NCBI RefSeq assembly: GCF_023156235.1
Contig: NZ_JAKZAI010000010.1
Location: 62,001 to 126,000, forward strand
Direction: 5' to 3'
Source: Marinobacter goseongensis
Lineage (GTDB): Bacteria > Pseudomonadota > Gammaproteobacteria > Pseudomonadales > Oleiphilaceae
Length of the DNA: 64,000 nt
The stretch's first letter is position 1. Every line of letters starts with the position of its first letter. Positions 27,082 through 37,385 of the stretch are shown here, one piece after another. The position numbers and the translations under genes were made by a program. The notes below the pieces were generated by a model. It did not search any database. It was given only the letters and a program-made list of their open reading frames with translations, and had not been told where the DNA came from.

Positions 27082-28191
27082 TCAGGCCTCGCGCCCGGCG
27101 ATCAGGCGCTGATAGATCGCCAGTGTGGCTTCGGTCTGGGCTTTCAGATGAAACCGTTCCGGCACCCGGATAGGCGGCGTGGGGTGGCTCAGCAGCGTTA
27201 ATGCGGCTGCGGCAAATCGTTGGGTGTTATCCGGCTCCACCAGGCCCTCAGGAAAACAGGCCCGCAGGGTTTCGGCGGCGCCGCCGCGATCGAAGGCCAC
27301 TACCGGGATACCGGACGCCAGCGCTTCGGTTACGGTGCGGCCAAAGGGTTCCGCTTTGGTCGACATGTGACACACCAGATCCGACGCCAGGTACAGCTCT
27401 GCCATGTCACGGCGTTGGCCCAGAAACGTCACATGGTCATCCAGCCCCAGCTCTGAACGCCGGGCCAGCAACTCTTCCATGAAGCGGTCTTTGCCCGGCT
27501 CCACGCCGCCCACAACGATGCCGTGGCAGTCCGGATTCTGGCGTACGATCTCGGCCATGGCTTCCAGGAAAAGAAGCTGACCTTTCCAGCGGGAAATCCG
27601 GCCCGGCATCATGATCAGGCGTTTGCCGGCAAGCTGAGGGTAGTCGCGCTCCAGCGCGGCAGACCAGTCGGCGCTGAGGGTCTGGTTGCGAAAGCCGTCC
27701 ACATCAACGCCGCGCTGGATGACGGTGAGTTTGCTGTCGGCCACTCTGAAATGGCGAAGCACGTACTGCCGCACGCAGTCGGAGACCGCGATGATGTGAT
27801 CCGCCCGGGCCATGATAGCGCTATAGGCATTCACCGAGTACATGCCATGGAAGGTCGACACCACCACCGGGCGCTCGTTCGCGGGTATGCCCCGTAACGC
27901 CAGCCGGGTGATCCAGGCCGGCATGCGTGAGCGCACATGAACCACATCCGGGCGGAGCTGCTGCAACAGACGCAGCATCGGACGGATCTGGCCGAATGAA
28001 GCCGGCGACTTACGATGAACGGGGCGCTCGATATGGGTGGATCCCTGCACCTCCAACTGGCGCACCAATGGGCCGCCGTTAGAGATGACGATGGATTCGT
28101 GGCCGCGGCGGACCAGTTCGGCGGCAAACTCCACGGTGCCCCGTTCCACGCCGCCACTGTGCAAGGCTGGCAGAATCTGAACCACTCTCAT
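27082..28191 (-). CDS. Glycosyltransferase family 4
   Basis: From MRVVQILPALHSGGVERGT this GT-B enzyme has 369 residues, with MMPGRISRWKGQLLFLEA and EPFGRTVTEALASGIPVV forming the donor site. The ATG at 28191 overlaps the stop of the ELM1-like gene as ATGA, so the longer in-frame extension to 28251 is unlikely. It resembles core-sugar transferases that follow LpxL and ELM1-type genes; donor unknown. Confidence 0.83.
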   Translation of the reverse strand: MRVVQILPALHSGGVERGTVEFAAELVRRGHESIVISNGGPLVRQLEVQGSTHIERPVHRKSPASFGQIRPMLRLLQQLRPDVVHVRSRMPAWITRLALRGIPANERPVVVSTFHGMYSVNAYSAIMARADHIIAVSDCVRQYVLRHFRVADSKLTVIQRGVDVDGFRNQTLSADWSAALERDYPQLAGKRLIMMPGRISRWKGQLLFLEAMAEIVRQNPDCHGIVVGGVEPGKDRFMEELLARRSELGLDDHVTFLGQRRDMAELYLASDLVCHMSTKAEPFGRTVTEALASGIPVVAFDRGGAAETLRACFPEGLVEPDNTQRFAAAALTLLSHPTPPIRVPERFHLKAQTEATLAIYQRLIAGREA

Positions 28192-29126
28192 GCCGCGCCT
28201 CGTTTCAGAAATGTCCGGATCAGCCATCGGGCAGCGCGATCGGCCTCCCACAGGCGATGCGGGCTGTCGTGCACGGTGTCGCCCATGACGGTGGCATGAT
28301 CGCTCCAGCGTGCCACATGGCCACGCTCCACCAGCAGATCAACGCCATGGGCGACGCGGCTGTCCTGTTGTGGGGTCAGCTGCAGCAGGCCTGCCGACAC
28401 CCCGGAGGTGGCGGCCTCGCTGACCATAGACAGGCTGTCGGGTGTGACCCAGATGGCCCGTGAGGCGGCCAGCTGGTGGGAAAGCCAGTCGGCGTGGGTC
28501 CGTTGGGGATCAACAACCGTGATCTTGATGCCCGCCAGCTCCTCAAGTCTGCTGGCCAGAGTGTCCGGTGTGCGTCGTGAGCCGGAGATGGTCCAGCGCC
28601 AGGACGGATAGGTGCGGATCAGGTGGGTGATCTGCTCAAACACCACGTTGTCGTCCCAGTCAAAATGGGGTGACGGACCGCCCACCAGGATCAGGGCCTC
28701 GGGCTTGTCGGTAATCCGGGCCAGCGGGGTGATGCTGTTGATGCTGCCCTGGGTGACCAGCACGCGCTTGCCGGCTGGCACCCGATCGTGTTCCGGCACG
28801 ATGGCCGCGTCAATCCATCCCAGCGGAAAGGCGGGCTTCATCAGCACCACGGTTTTTGCTCGGGCCTTGCGGCGCAGGGCGAGGAGAAGCCGATGGGTAG
28901 AGGAGCCGGCGGCAAGGATCAGGTCCGGAGCGGGCAGGGCGGCGTCCATGGCCGGGGCCAGTCCGGTCAAAGCCCGCCACAGCGGAACCTTCTTCGCCGG
29001 GGCATCGATCCAGTGCACGGTAGCGCCAGCGTGCACCCGCAGGCGGTTGCCCAGTCCTTTGAGCTGGTTGCGGTGCCCGGGCTTGTTGTCGGTCAGCAGC
29101 CAGATTGCGGGGGCGTCAGAAGGCAT
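28188..29126 (-). CDS. ELM1/GtrOC1 family putative glycosyltransferase
   Basis: A 312-residue protein with the family features WLLTDNKPGHRNQLKGL at the start, LILAAGSSTH, LVGGPSPHFDWD and VTPDSLSMVSEAATSG in the C-terminal donor-like region. Bacterial members often lie in LPS loci and are thought to be GT-B transferases; the plant member ELM1 acts in mitochondrial fission. The ATG follows the lpxL stop directly with no gap. The reaction is unknown. Confidence 0.8.
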   Translation of the reverse strand: MPSDAPAIWLLTDNKPGHRNQLKGLGNRLRVHAGATVHWIDAPAKKVPLWRALTGLAPAMDAALPAPDLILAAGSSTHRLLLALRRKARAKTVVLMKPAFPLGWIDAAIVPEHDRVPAGKRVLVTQGSINSITPLARITDKPEALILVGGPSPHFDWDDNVVFEQITHLIRTYPSWRWTISGSRRTPDTLASRLEELAGIKITVVDPQRTHADWLSHQLAASRAIWVTPDSLSMVSEAATSGVSAGLLQLTPQQDSRVAHGVDLLVERGHVARWSDHATVMGDTVHDSPHRLWEADRAARWLIRTFLKRGAA

Positions 29127-30077
29127 TCAATGTGCGTCCTTGCGGTACAGGTCCGGGTCGTCGCTGGATGGACGGGTCTTGAAGCGCCGGTGCATCCACA
29201 GGTATTGGTCCGGAAAGCGGCGCACTTCCTGCTCGATGCTCCGGTTTACCAGCGTGGCGTCGGCCAGGTCGTCTCCCGACGGGAAGCTTTCCAGCGGGGG
29301 ATGGAAGTAGATGTCGTACCCGGGTTCGTGCTCGCGACGGAAATGGCTGAACGGCACCACGGCACAGCCACTGCGCTCGGCAATGCGTGACGTAGCGGTG
29401 ATGGAGCCGGCGGGTACGCCGAAAAACGGAGCGAACACGATGCCCTTGCGCCCGTAATCCTGATCCGTGGCGTACCACACCACCCGGTTCCTCCTGAGCT
29501 GCTTTAGCAGGCCCCGCAGGTTTCTACTGTCCAGTGCTACGCCGTAGCGACGCTCCCGCGCGCGGGTCATGACGGCGTTCATCAGGGGGTTGTTGTGATC
29601 CCGTTGCATGACATCGGCCTCGATGAACTCGGTCACCAGGCTGCCGCCCAGATCCAGGGTGCTGTAATGCCCGCCCAGCAGCAGAATGCCGTTTCCTTTT
29701 GCAAGGGCTTCGTCCACGTGCTCCAGACCGTGCACGGTGGTCACCGGTAAAAAGCTTCTGGGGTCGCGAAACCACGCCAGGCCGATTTCCATTATGCCGA
29801 TACCGTTGGAGCGGAAGGTCTTGCGTACCAGTTGCTGCTGTTCCTCCGGAGACAGCGCGGGGAAGCACAGGCGGATGTTGACCTCGGTAATATGTCGACG
29901 GCGTGGAATCAGCCGGTAGGCCAGTTCTCCGATCAACTTGCCCAGCCTCCATTGCCAGCGCAGGGGCAGTCGGGACATTAGCCACATCAGGCCAATACCC
30001 ATCCAGGTCGGCCACCAACGGGGATGACGGTACTGAGTGTATCGGGTGTCGCGTTTTCTAGAGGGGCGCTTGCTCAC
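29127..30077 (-). CDS. lpxL: Lipid A lauroyl-type acyltransferase (second of two)
   Basis: A 316-residue LpxL/HtrB-family enzyme: basic N-terminus, membrane segment WMGIGLMWLMSRL, catalytic H-x4-D in LLGGHYSTLDLGG near residue 135, then ATDQDYGRKG. It uses acyl-ACP to add a secondary acyl chain to Kdo-lipid A, so its divergent position beside waaA makes functional sense. The start is GTG at 30077 with a weak ribosome binding site. The symbol is given by family; LpxM-like specificity cannot be excluded. Confidence 0.83.
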   Translation of the reverse strand: MSKRPSRKRDTRYTQYRHPRWWPTWMGIGLMWLMSRLPLRWQWRLGKLIGELAYRLIPRRRHITEVNIRLCFPALSPEEQQQLVRKTFRSNGIGIMEIGLAWFRDPRSFLPVTTVHGLEHVDEALAKGNGILLLGGHYSTLDLGGSLVTEFIEADVMQRDHNNPLMNAVMTRARERRYGVALDSRNLRGLLKQLRRNRVVWYATDQDYGRKGIVFAPFFGVPAGSITATSRIAERSGCAVVPFSHFRREHEPGYDIYFHPPLESFPSGDDLADATLVNRSIEQEVRRFPDQYLWMHRRFKTRPSSDDPDLYRKDAH

Positions 30078-30213
30078 GCTGGGGTTGTCTCGTCTGTAAA
30101 TCGGAATCAGAACCGGAGTTTAGCAGGGTGTTTCCGCTCGACTAAAGTGGCAATGTGGGCGAACGTGAACGTGTTTCGGTAGAATGCCCTCCAATTGCCG
30201 GCCCGGAGACTCC

Positions 30214-31476
30214 ATGCTTCATTTTCTGTATTCACTGTTCTTTCGCGTTGCGTTGCCGTTTGTACTGTTGCGTTTGTGGTGGATCGGCCGGCGCAACCCG
30301 GGCGCCTGGAACCGCTGGCAGGAACGGCTGGGCTTTGTTGAGCCTTCGACGGAGCCGGTGATCTGGGTGCATGCTGTGTCGGTTGGGGAAACCATTGCCG
30401 CTGCCCCTCTGGTGAAGGCACTGCTTCGCCGCCGCCCCGATATTCCGATCCTGATGACCGCCATGACCGCGACAGGCTCGGCCCGGGCCAGAGCCATGTT
30501 CGGAGATCAGGTCCATTATGCGTATTCCCCCTACGATACCCCTGGCGCTGTGCGCCGGTTCGCCAGCCGAGTACAGCCTCGGGCCCTGGTGATTATGGAA
30601 ACCGAACTGTGGCCCAACATGATTGCCAACACCAGCCGCCACGACGTGCCCATTTTCCTGATCAATGCGAGGTTATCCGAGCGTTCGGCGAAAGGTTACG
30701 AGCGTGTCGCCTCCCTGGTCCGGCCACTGCTGCGCAGCCTTTGCTGGATCGCCGCTCAGGCGGATGAAGACGCTGGCCGGTTTCTGAGGATCGGGGCGCA
30801 GCCGGAATCAGTCTCGGTGACGGGCAGCATCAAGTTCGATGTAGATATCACCGAAGCCTTGAGGAGCGAATCGGCAACACTGCGGGCGCAACTGGGCAAC
30901 GGGCGGCCGGTGTGGATTGCCGCCAGCACCCACGAAGGTGAGGATAAGCAGATTCTGGAGGCGCACCGGTGCGTGTTATCCGACTTTCCCGACGCCTTGC
31001 TGGTGATTGTGCCACGGCATCCGGAGCGTTTTGACGATGTGGCAGCGTTGACTGAAAAACTCGGCCTGAGGCTGGCGCGCCGGTCACTGGCAGAGACCAC
31101 GCTGGCGACGGACATCCAGGTGTACCTGGGTGACACCATGGGCGAGTTGCTGATGCTCTATGGTGCATCCGATGTTGCGTTTGTTGGCGGTTCACTGATC
31201 GAACGGGGTGGCCACAACCCGCTGGAGCCGGCCGCCTGGGGCCTGCCCGTGTTGTCGGGCCCGCACATTTTCAATTTTGAGACGATCTACCATCGCCTGG
31301 ACGCCGGGCACGGTTTATACCTGACGCCTACATCGGACGCCTTGGTGGGGTGTGTCAGCGAATTATTGAAAGATCCGGCAGTGGCCCGACAATCGGGCGA
31401 TAACGCATTGGCCGTGGTGGATGCCAATCGCGGAGCGCTGGAAAAGGTGGTCGACGGTATTCTCAGGCGGGTGTAA
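30214..31476 (+). CDS. waaA: 3-deoxy-D-manno-octulosonic acid transferase
   Basis: GT30 enzyme that transfers Kdo from CMP-Kdo to lipid IVA. It starts MLHFLYSLFFRVALPFVLLR with a membrane anchor, then VIWVHAVSVGET, ALVIMETELWPN and FVGGSLIERGGHNPLEPA, all diagnostic of KdtA/WaaA. The ATG at 30214 has CGGAG at 30204-30208 and gives 420 residues (E. coli 425). Because kdkA is present the enzyme may be monofunctional (one Kdo), but sequence alone does not prove it. Confidence 0.95.
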   Translation: MLHFLYSLFFRVALPFVLLRLWWIGRRNPGAWNRWQERLGFVEPSTEPVIWVHAVSVGETIAAAPLVKALLRRRPDIPILMTAMTATGSARARAMFGDQVHYAYSPYDTPGAVRRFASRVQPRALVIMETELWPNMIANTSRHDVPIFLINARLSERSAKGYERVASLVRPLLRSLCWIAAQADEDAGRFLRIGAQPESVSVTGSIKFDVDITEALRSESATLRAQLGNGRPVWIAASTHEGEDKQILEAHRCVLSDFPDALLVIVPRHPERFDDVAALTEKLGLRLARRSLAETTLATDIQVYLGDTMGELLMLYGASDVAFVGGSLIERGGHNPLEPAAWGLPVLSGPHIFNFETIYHRLDAGHGLYLTPTSDALVGCVSELLKDPAVARQSGDNALAVVDANRGALEKVVDGILRRV

Positions 31477-31507
31477 GCCCTGCGACAGCTCTTACTGTCG
31501 CAGGGCT
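31476..31507. terminator. Perfect 13-base hairpin between waaA and tolC
   Basis: AGCCCTGCGACAG (31476-31488) and CTGTCGCAGGGCT (31495-31507) are exact inverted repeats around a six-base loop. The left arm begins on the last base of the waaA stop codon. No T-tract follows on either strand, so it may protect 3' ends or terminate in both directions with help. Confidence 0.65.
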
Positions 31508-31520
31508 CGGGGAGGTCGGA

Positions 31521-32909
31521 TCAGTTACCGACCGGACCCTCGAGGGTTTCCTCGTCATTGGCAAGGGCTTCGATGCCCGGTGCAGAAGCGCTGAGCCAGT
31601 TATTCAGATCAATCAGATCCTGCGGGCTCAGTGTGCCGGCCGCCTGTTTCAGGCTCAGGGTGTTGATCACATAGTCGTAACGGGAGTTTGCGTAATCCCG
31701 CAGCGCCACATAGTACGCACGCTCGGCATCCAGCACTTCCACGATGTTACGGGTGCCCACTTCGTACCCGGCCCGGGTCGCATCCAGGGCGCTGCGGCGG
31801 GAAATGATGGTTTGCTCCAGTGCTGATGTTGTCTCAATGTTGGTGTTCACCGTGCGGAACAGGCTGCGGGTATTGACCCGAACGTCCCTGCGGGTGGTTT
31901 CCAGGCTCTGCTCGGCAACCGTGACCAGGGACCGCTGTTGACGCACGCCGGCCTGGGTGCCACCGCCCATGTACAAGGGTACGTTCAGGGTGACCCCGAT
32001 CACCGCCTCGGTGGTGGTGCCCTCCGAAGAGCGCCGCTGCACAAGTAACGTGCCATTATCGAGGCCATCAATCTCGCTTTTGCCGTAGGAGGCATTGAGG
32101 TCCAGCGTGGGGTAGTGGCCGGCTTTGGCAACTTTCAAATTGGCTTCACTGGTGTTCAGATCGAACGCGGCGGCCTGAATGGTCCAGTTCTGCTCCAGTG
32201 CCGTGGCTTCCCATTGGGACGGATCCATGGGTTCGGGGCGGCCAAGCGGGAAATTTTCCCGCAGGTTATCGAGCTCTTCTGTGTACTCACCGGTCAGCCG
32301 CGCCAGTTGCTCGCGGGCGATGTCCAGGTCACTCTCGGCGGCGATGCGCTGGCTCTTGCTGTCATCGTAGCTGGCGCGGGCTTCATACACCTCGGTGATC
32401 GCGATCAGGCCGACGTCGAAGCGTTCCTGAGCCTGTTCATATTGGCGCTGGATAGCGGCTTCAGTGGCGCGGGCGGTGGTCAGGGTGTCGGCCGCCCTCA
32501 GTACGTTGAAGTAAGCGCTCGCTACGTCGAGAATCAGCTGCTGCTGTGCCAGGTTGTACTGCGCCCGCGCAGCCTCGCTCTGGAATTTGCTGGCGTCGAA
32601 GCTGTACCATGCGTCGGCTCGGAACAGCGGCTGGCTCAGTCGCACGCCATAAGCCAGTGTGGTGAAATCGGCGTTCTGATAGGACGACTCCGTGTCGGTG
32701 TAGTTGGCTTCACCGAACGCATTGACTTGCGGCAGCAGGTTGGCGCGGCTCACATCGGTAGCGGCTTCCTGCGCCTCGAAACTGGCCCGTGCTGCTGCAA
32801 TTCCGGAGTCGTAAGACAGCGCTTTCTCGTAGGTCTCGATCAGATTCATGGCGAGTACCGGATTGGCCGCGAGCAGTCCGATCATCCCGGAAAGGAATCG
32901 TTTCTTCAT
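31521..32909 (-). CDS. tolC: TolC-family outer membrane efflux channel
   Basis: A 462-residue protein with a signal peptide (MKKRFLSGMIGLLAANPVLA) and the double repeat of outer membrane efflux proteins: an N-terminal LIETYEKALSYDSGIAAARA and the C-terminal QTIISRRSALDATRAGYEVGTRNIVEVLDAE block. It forms the trimeric exit duct for tripartite pumps and type I secretion. AGGAG four bases before the ATG at 32909 fixes the start; upstream in-frame codons are leader. It is convergent with waaA and divergent from thiC. Confidence 0.94.
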   Translation of the reverse strand: MKKRFLSGMIGLLAANPVLAMNLIETYEKALSYDSGIAAARASFEAQEAATDVSRANLLPQVNAFGEANYTDTESSYQNADFTTLAYGVRLSQPLFRADAWYSFDASKFQSEAARAQYNLAQQQLILDVASAYFNVLRAADTLTTARATEAAIQRQYEQAQERFDVGLIAITEVYEARASYDDSKSQRIAAESDLDIAREQLARLTGEYTEELDNLRENFPLGRPEPMDPSQWEATALEQNWTIQAAAFDLNTSEANLKVAKAGHYPTLDLNASYGKSEIDGLDNGTLLVQRRSSEGTTTEAVIGVTLNVPLYMGGGTQAGVRQQRSLVTVAEQSLETTRRDVRVNTRSLFRTVNTNIETTSALEQTIISRRSALDATRAGYEVGTRNIVEVLDAERAYYVALRDYANSRYDYVINTLSLKQAAGTLSPQDLIDLNNWLSASAPGIEALANDEETLEGPVGN

Positions 32910-33040
32910 TGTGTCTCCTGGTTCGTTAGCGCGTCGCTCCACTCCGGAGCGCATCGTTGCAGCGTTATGACAGCGCCCGCGAGCAACAGTGGACGAGTCT
33001 GGCCGGTCATTATGGACAATAATTGCGCGCATCTCTACAC

Positions 33041-33069
33041 TTGCAAATGTCACTCATTTAGAGTGTTAT
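33041..33069 (+). promoter_or_regulatory. Candidate sigma-70 promoter of thiC
   Basis: TTGCAA (33041-33046), a 17-base spacer and TGTTAT (33064-33069) match the -35 and -10 elements at four of six positions each. Transcription from here would begin just before the TPP aptamer, which supports the call. This region, with the riboswitch, fills the 353 bases between tolC and thiC; I see no gene in it. Confidence 0.45.
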
Positions 33070-33084
33070 GCATAAGTACATCGC

Positions 33085-33183
33085 GTCTTGACGGGGTGCT
33101 GGCCGGAACGTTCTCCGGCCGGCTGAGATTGCATCGCAAAACCCGCGACCTGATCCGGATAATACCGGCGTAGGAATTAAGAC
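33085..33183 (+). ncRNA. TPP riboswitch (THI element) in the thiC leader
   Basis: The conserved core is present: ACGGGGTGC at 33091-33099, CTGAGA at 33123-33128 and ACCCGCGACCTGATCCGG then ATAATACCGGCGTAGGAA up to 33177. GTCTT (33085-33089) and AAGAC (33179-33183) close P1. Binding thiamine pyrophosphate would lower thiC expression. A hairpin AGCACG/CGTGCT at 33197-33218 downstream may belong to the expression platform; with no T-tract, control of translation or Rho access is likelier than intrinsic termination. Confidence 0.95.
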
Positions 33184-33196
33184 CAGACAGCAGTGA

Positions 33197-35155
<1,959 letters not shown>

Positions 35156-35271
35156 CTTTGAGTCTGGTGGGACCTGGCCTGATGGTTGGGTGTCTTGAAC
35201 CGGGGCCAAAGCTTGCACCACTGCAGCAGTTCCGGCTATCGTTCAAAATCGAATTCGCAACCGGATAAACG

Positions 35272-35889
35272 ATGATCCAGCCGTTCCAGTTCAAAGCCAG
35301 CGACGTCAAGGTCGAAAAACGCGAAACCGTTTTCCAGGGCTTCTTCCGCATGGACAAGCTGTGGCTGACCCATCCGCGTTTTGATGGCCGCGACATGCCC
35401 GTCTTCACCCGCGAGCTGTTTATCCGCGGTGACGCCACCTGCGTACTACCCTATGATCCGGAGCGGGACGAAGTCGTGCTGCTGGAACAATTCCGCCTCG
35501 GCGCCATGGATCGGGGCCAATCGCCCTGGTTGCTGGAACTGGTCGCCGGCATGAACGAAGCGGGCGAAACCCCGGAAGACGTCGCGCAGCGGGAAGGGCA
35601 GGAAGAAGCTGGCCTGACATTCAGCTCTCTTGAGAAAATCTGCAACTACCTGGTCTCGCCCGGGGGCACCACCGAACTGATTCATCTCTACTGCGGTCGC
35701 ATCAGCACCGAATCGGCCGGCGGTCTGTTCGGAGTGGAGCATGAGCACGAGGACATCCGTGCCCACGTGGTCTCCGCCGACGAGGCCATTGCCATGATCG
35801 CCGATGGCCGCATCAACAACGCGGCGGCGATAATTGCGTTGCAGTGGCTTCAGTTGAATCGTCCCCGCTTGCGGGAAGGGTGGGCCTGA
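35272..35889 (+). CDS. nudF: ADP-ribose pyrophosphatase (Nudix)
   Basis: A 205-residue Nudix hydrolase with the box GETPEDVAQREGQEEAGL, and PGGTTELIHLYCGR downstream as in ADP-ribose pyrophosphatases. It cleaves ADP-ribose to AMP and ribose 5-phosphate. It overlaps the DUF1249 gene by one base (TGATG); both are followed by cpdA, a set also found together in Pseudomonas and Vibrio. Confidence 0.9.
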   Translation: MIQPFQFKASDVKVEKRETVFQGFFRMDKLWLTHPRFDGRDMPVFTRELFIRGDATCVLPYDPERDEVVLLEQFRLGAMDRGQSPWLLELVAGMNEAGETPEDVAQREGQEEAGLTFSSLEKICNYLVSPGGTTELIHLYCGRISTESAGGLFGVEHEHEDIRAHVVSADEAIAMIADGRINNAAAIIALQWLQLNRPRLREGWA

Positions 35890-36374
35890 TGGGCGAATGG
35901 ACCATGAAGCCGAAACGTTATGTGCCGGATCTGCGGCAGCTCGGCGCCCTGTGTGACGGCAACTACGTGCGTCTGCGCCAGTTGCGGCAACTGGAATCCG
36001 GTGGCGAACCGGTGTCCGAGTTCGAGCTGCACCGGGAATCCCAGTATCTCGGGCGTGTGCGGATCAAGGTGCTGCAAACAGCCCGGTTTACCGAGACGCT
36101 GCTGCTCGAGCAGATCCATAACGCTGGCCGTTGGCTCAATAACCCCCAACTGACGGTGCGGGTGTATCATGATGCCTCCATGGCCGAAGTGATCAGCTGC
36201 TATCGGGATCGTCAGATTGCCGCGGTCAACGATTACCCCAATCGCTTCATGCATCACCCGGACGAGAAGGTGCAGGTGAACGGGTTTCTGGCGGACTGGC
36301 TGGATTACTGCCTGCGTTTCGGGCACCTGCCCATGGAGCATGCCCTGTGGTCTGCCGGTGAAGGCGTGGACTAA
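35889..36374 (+). CDS. DUF1249 family protein (YqiB-like)
   Basis: A 161-residue protein with MKPKRYVPDLRQLGALCDGNY, then RVYHDASMAEVISCY and NDYPNRFMHHPDEK, the conserved segments of the DUF1249/YqiB family. Its function is not known. The ATG at 35889 overlaps the nudF stop; an internal ATG at 35904 is the alternative. Constant placement between nudF and cpdA suggests a link to nucleotide signalling but does not prove one. Confidence 0.88.
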   Translation: MGEWTMKPKRYVPDLRQLGALCDGNYVRLRQLRQLESGGEPVSEFELHRESQYLGRVRIKVLQTARFTETLLLEQIHNAGRWLNNPQLTVRVYHDASMAEVISCYRDRQIAAVNDYPNRFMHHPDEKVQVNGFLADWLDYCLRFGHLPMEHALWSAGEGVD

Positions 36375-36545
36375 GAAGGCATAGCCAACGTCGGTGGCTG
36401 TGCCATGGTTGTCAAATTGTGCGCTATGTCGCGTGAAAATGGGCAGAATGTGATTGCTGTTCTGTTTGGCCTTGAGAAAACGGATTACTCTCAGCGTATA
36501 CGTGTACCAAGCTAAGTGTTCTGCCCAGCAACGAAAAAGAGTGCC

Positions 36546-37352
36546 ATGAACGAAAAGGATAACCCCCGCCCTCTCCGGGTACTGCAGTTAACGGATACCC
36601 ATCTGATGGCCGATCCGGCCGGCGCATTGCTTGGTGTGAATACACGGGACAGTCTCGACGCTGTGATTGAGCAGGTGCTCGCGCAGCATGGGCAGCCGGA
36701 CCTGGTGCTCGCCACCGGTGACCTTGCCCAGGACGGCTCCGCGGAGGCGTACCGGGTGTTTGGTGAAAAATTGCGGGTGTTTCCGTGTGGTGCGGGCTGG
36801 ATTGCCGGGAATCATGATGCCAGAGGCGTCCTGGAGCAGGTTGCCAGTGAGCAGCAGGCCAATCGACGGCACATTGTCCAGGGTGGCTGGCAGTTCATCC
36901 TGCTGGACTCCTCGGTGCCGGGAAAGGTGTTCGGCGAGCTGGCAGACTCCGAGCTGGCGTTTCTGGAGGATACATTGTCGCAGAACCCGGCATTGCCCAC
37001 GCTGGTGGCACTGCACCATCACCCGGTGGACATCGGTTCTGACTGGATGGAGCAGATCGGGTTACGCAACCGCGACGCCTTTTGGGGCGTGGTGGATCGA
37101 TTCCCGCAGGTAAGAATCGTGTTGTGGGGCCACATTCACCAGGAGCATGACCTCCACCGCAAGGGCGTGCGGCTGTTGGCCACACCTTCGACCTGCATTC
37201 AGTTTACCTCCGGTTCTCGCAAGTTTGCTGTGGAGGAATTGCCTCCGGGCTACCGCTGGTTCGAGCTGGAGGCCTCTGGTGAATTCCGCACCGAAGTCCG
37301 GCGGGCTACGGATTTCGAGTTCGATCTCGACAGCAACAGCACCGGCTACTGA
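36546..37352 (+). CDS. cpdA: 3',5'-cyclic-AMP phosphodiesterase
   Basis: A calcineurin-like metallophosphoesterase of 268 residues with the full ligand set: LTDTHL (D, H), GDLAQDG, GNHD, HHHPVDIG and WGHIHQ. CpdA hydrolyses cAMP and so tunes CRP/Vfr signalling. The ATG at 36546 was chosen because LRVLQLTDTHL then falls near residue 10 as in the family; a GTG 30 bases upstream is possible. A perfect hairpin covers its stop codon. Confidence 0.92.
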   Translation: MNEKDNPRPLRVLQLTDTHLMADPAGALLGVNTRDSLDAVIEQVLAQHGQPDLVLATGDLAQDGSAEAYRVFGEKLRVFPCGAGWIAGNHDARGVLEQVASEQQANRRHIVQGGWQFILLDSSVPGKVFGELADSELAFLEDTLSQNPALPTLVALHHHPVDIGSDWMEQIGLRNRDAFWGVVDRFPQVRIVLWGHIHQEHDLHRKGVRLLATPSTCIQFTSGSRKFAVEELPPGYRWFELEASGEFRTEVRRATDFEFDLDSNSTGY

Positions 37353-37366
37353 CCCATAGCCGGTGC
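37339..37366. terminator. Perfect 10-base hairpin over the cpdA stop, between cpdA and metE
   Basis: GCACCGGCTA (37339-37348) and TAGCCGGTGC (37357-37366) form an exact inverted repeat with an eight-base loop that contains the TGA of cpdA (37350-37352). It lacks a T-tract and could serve the convergent metE transcript as well. Confidence 0.6.
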
Positions 37367-37385
37367 ATCTCGTTCGAAGAAGCTG

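Noticed and set aside
7750-31500. JUMPstart/ops element or IS element remnants in the LPS region
   Set aside because: I looked for the ops core GGCGGTAG in leaders and for transposase-like frames or terminal repeats and found none I could support.
36447-36470. CRP/Vfr-like site upstream of cpdA (TGTGATTGCTGTTCTG)
   Set aside because: Only the left half matches TGTGA-N6-TCACA; the right half does not.
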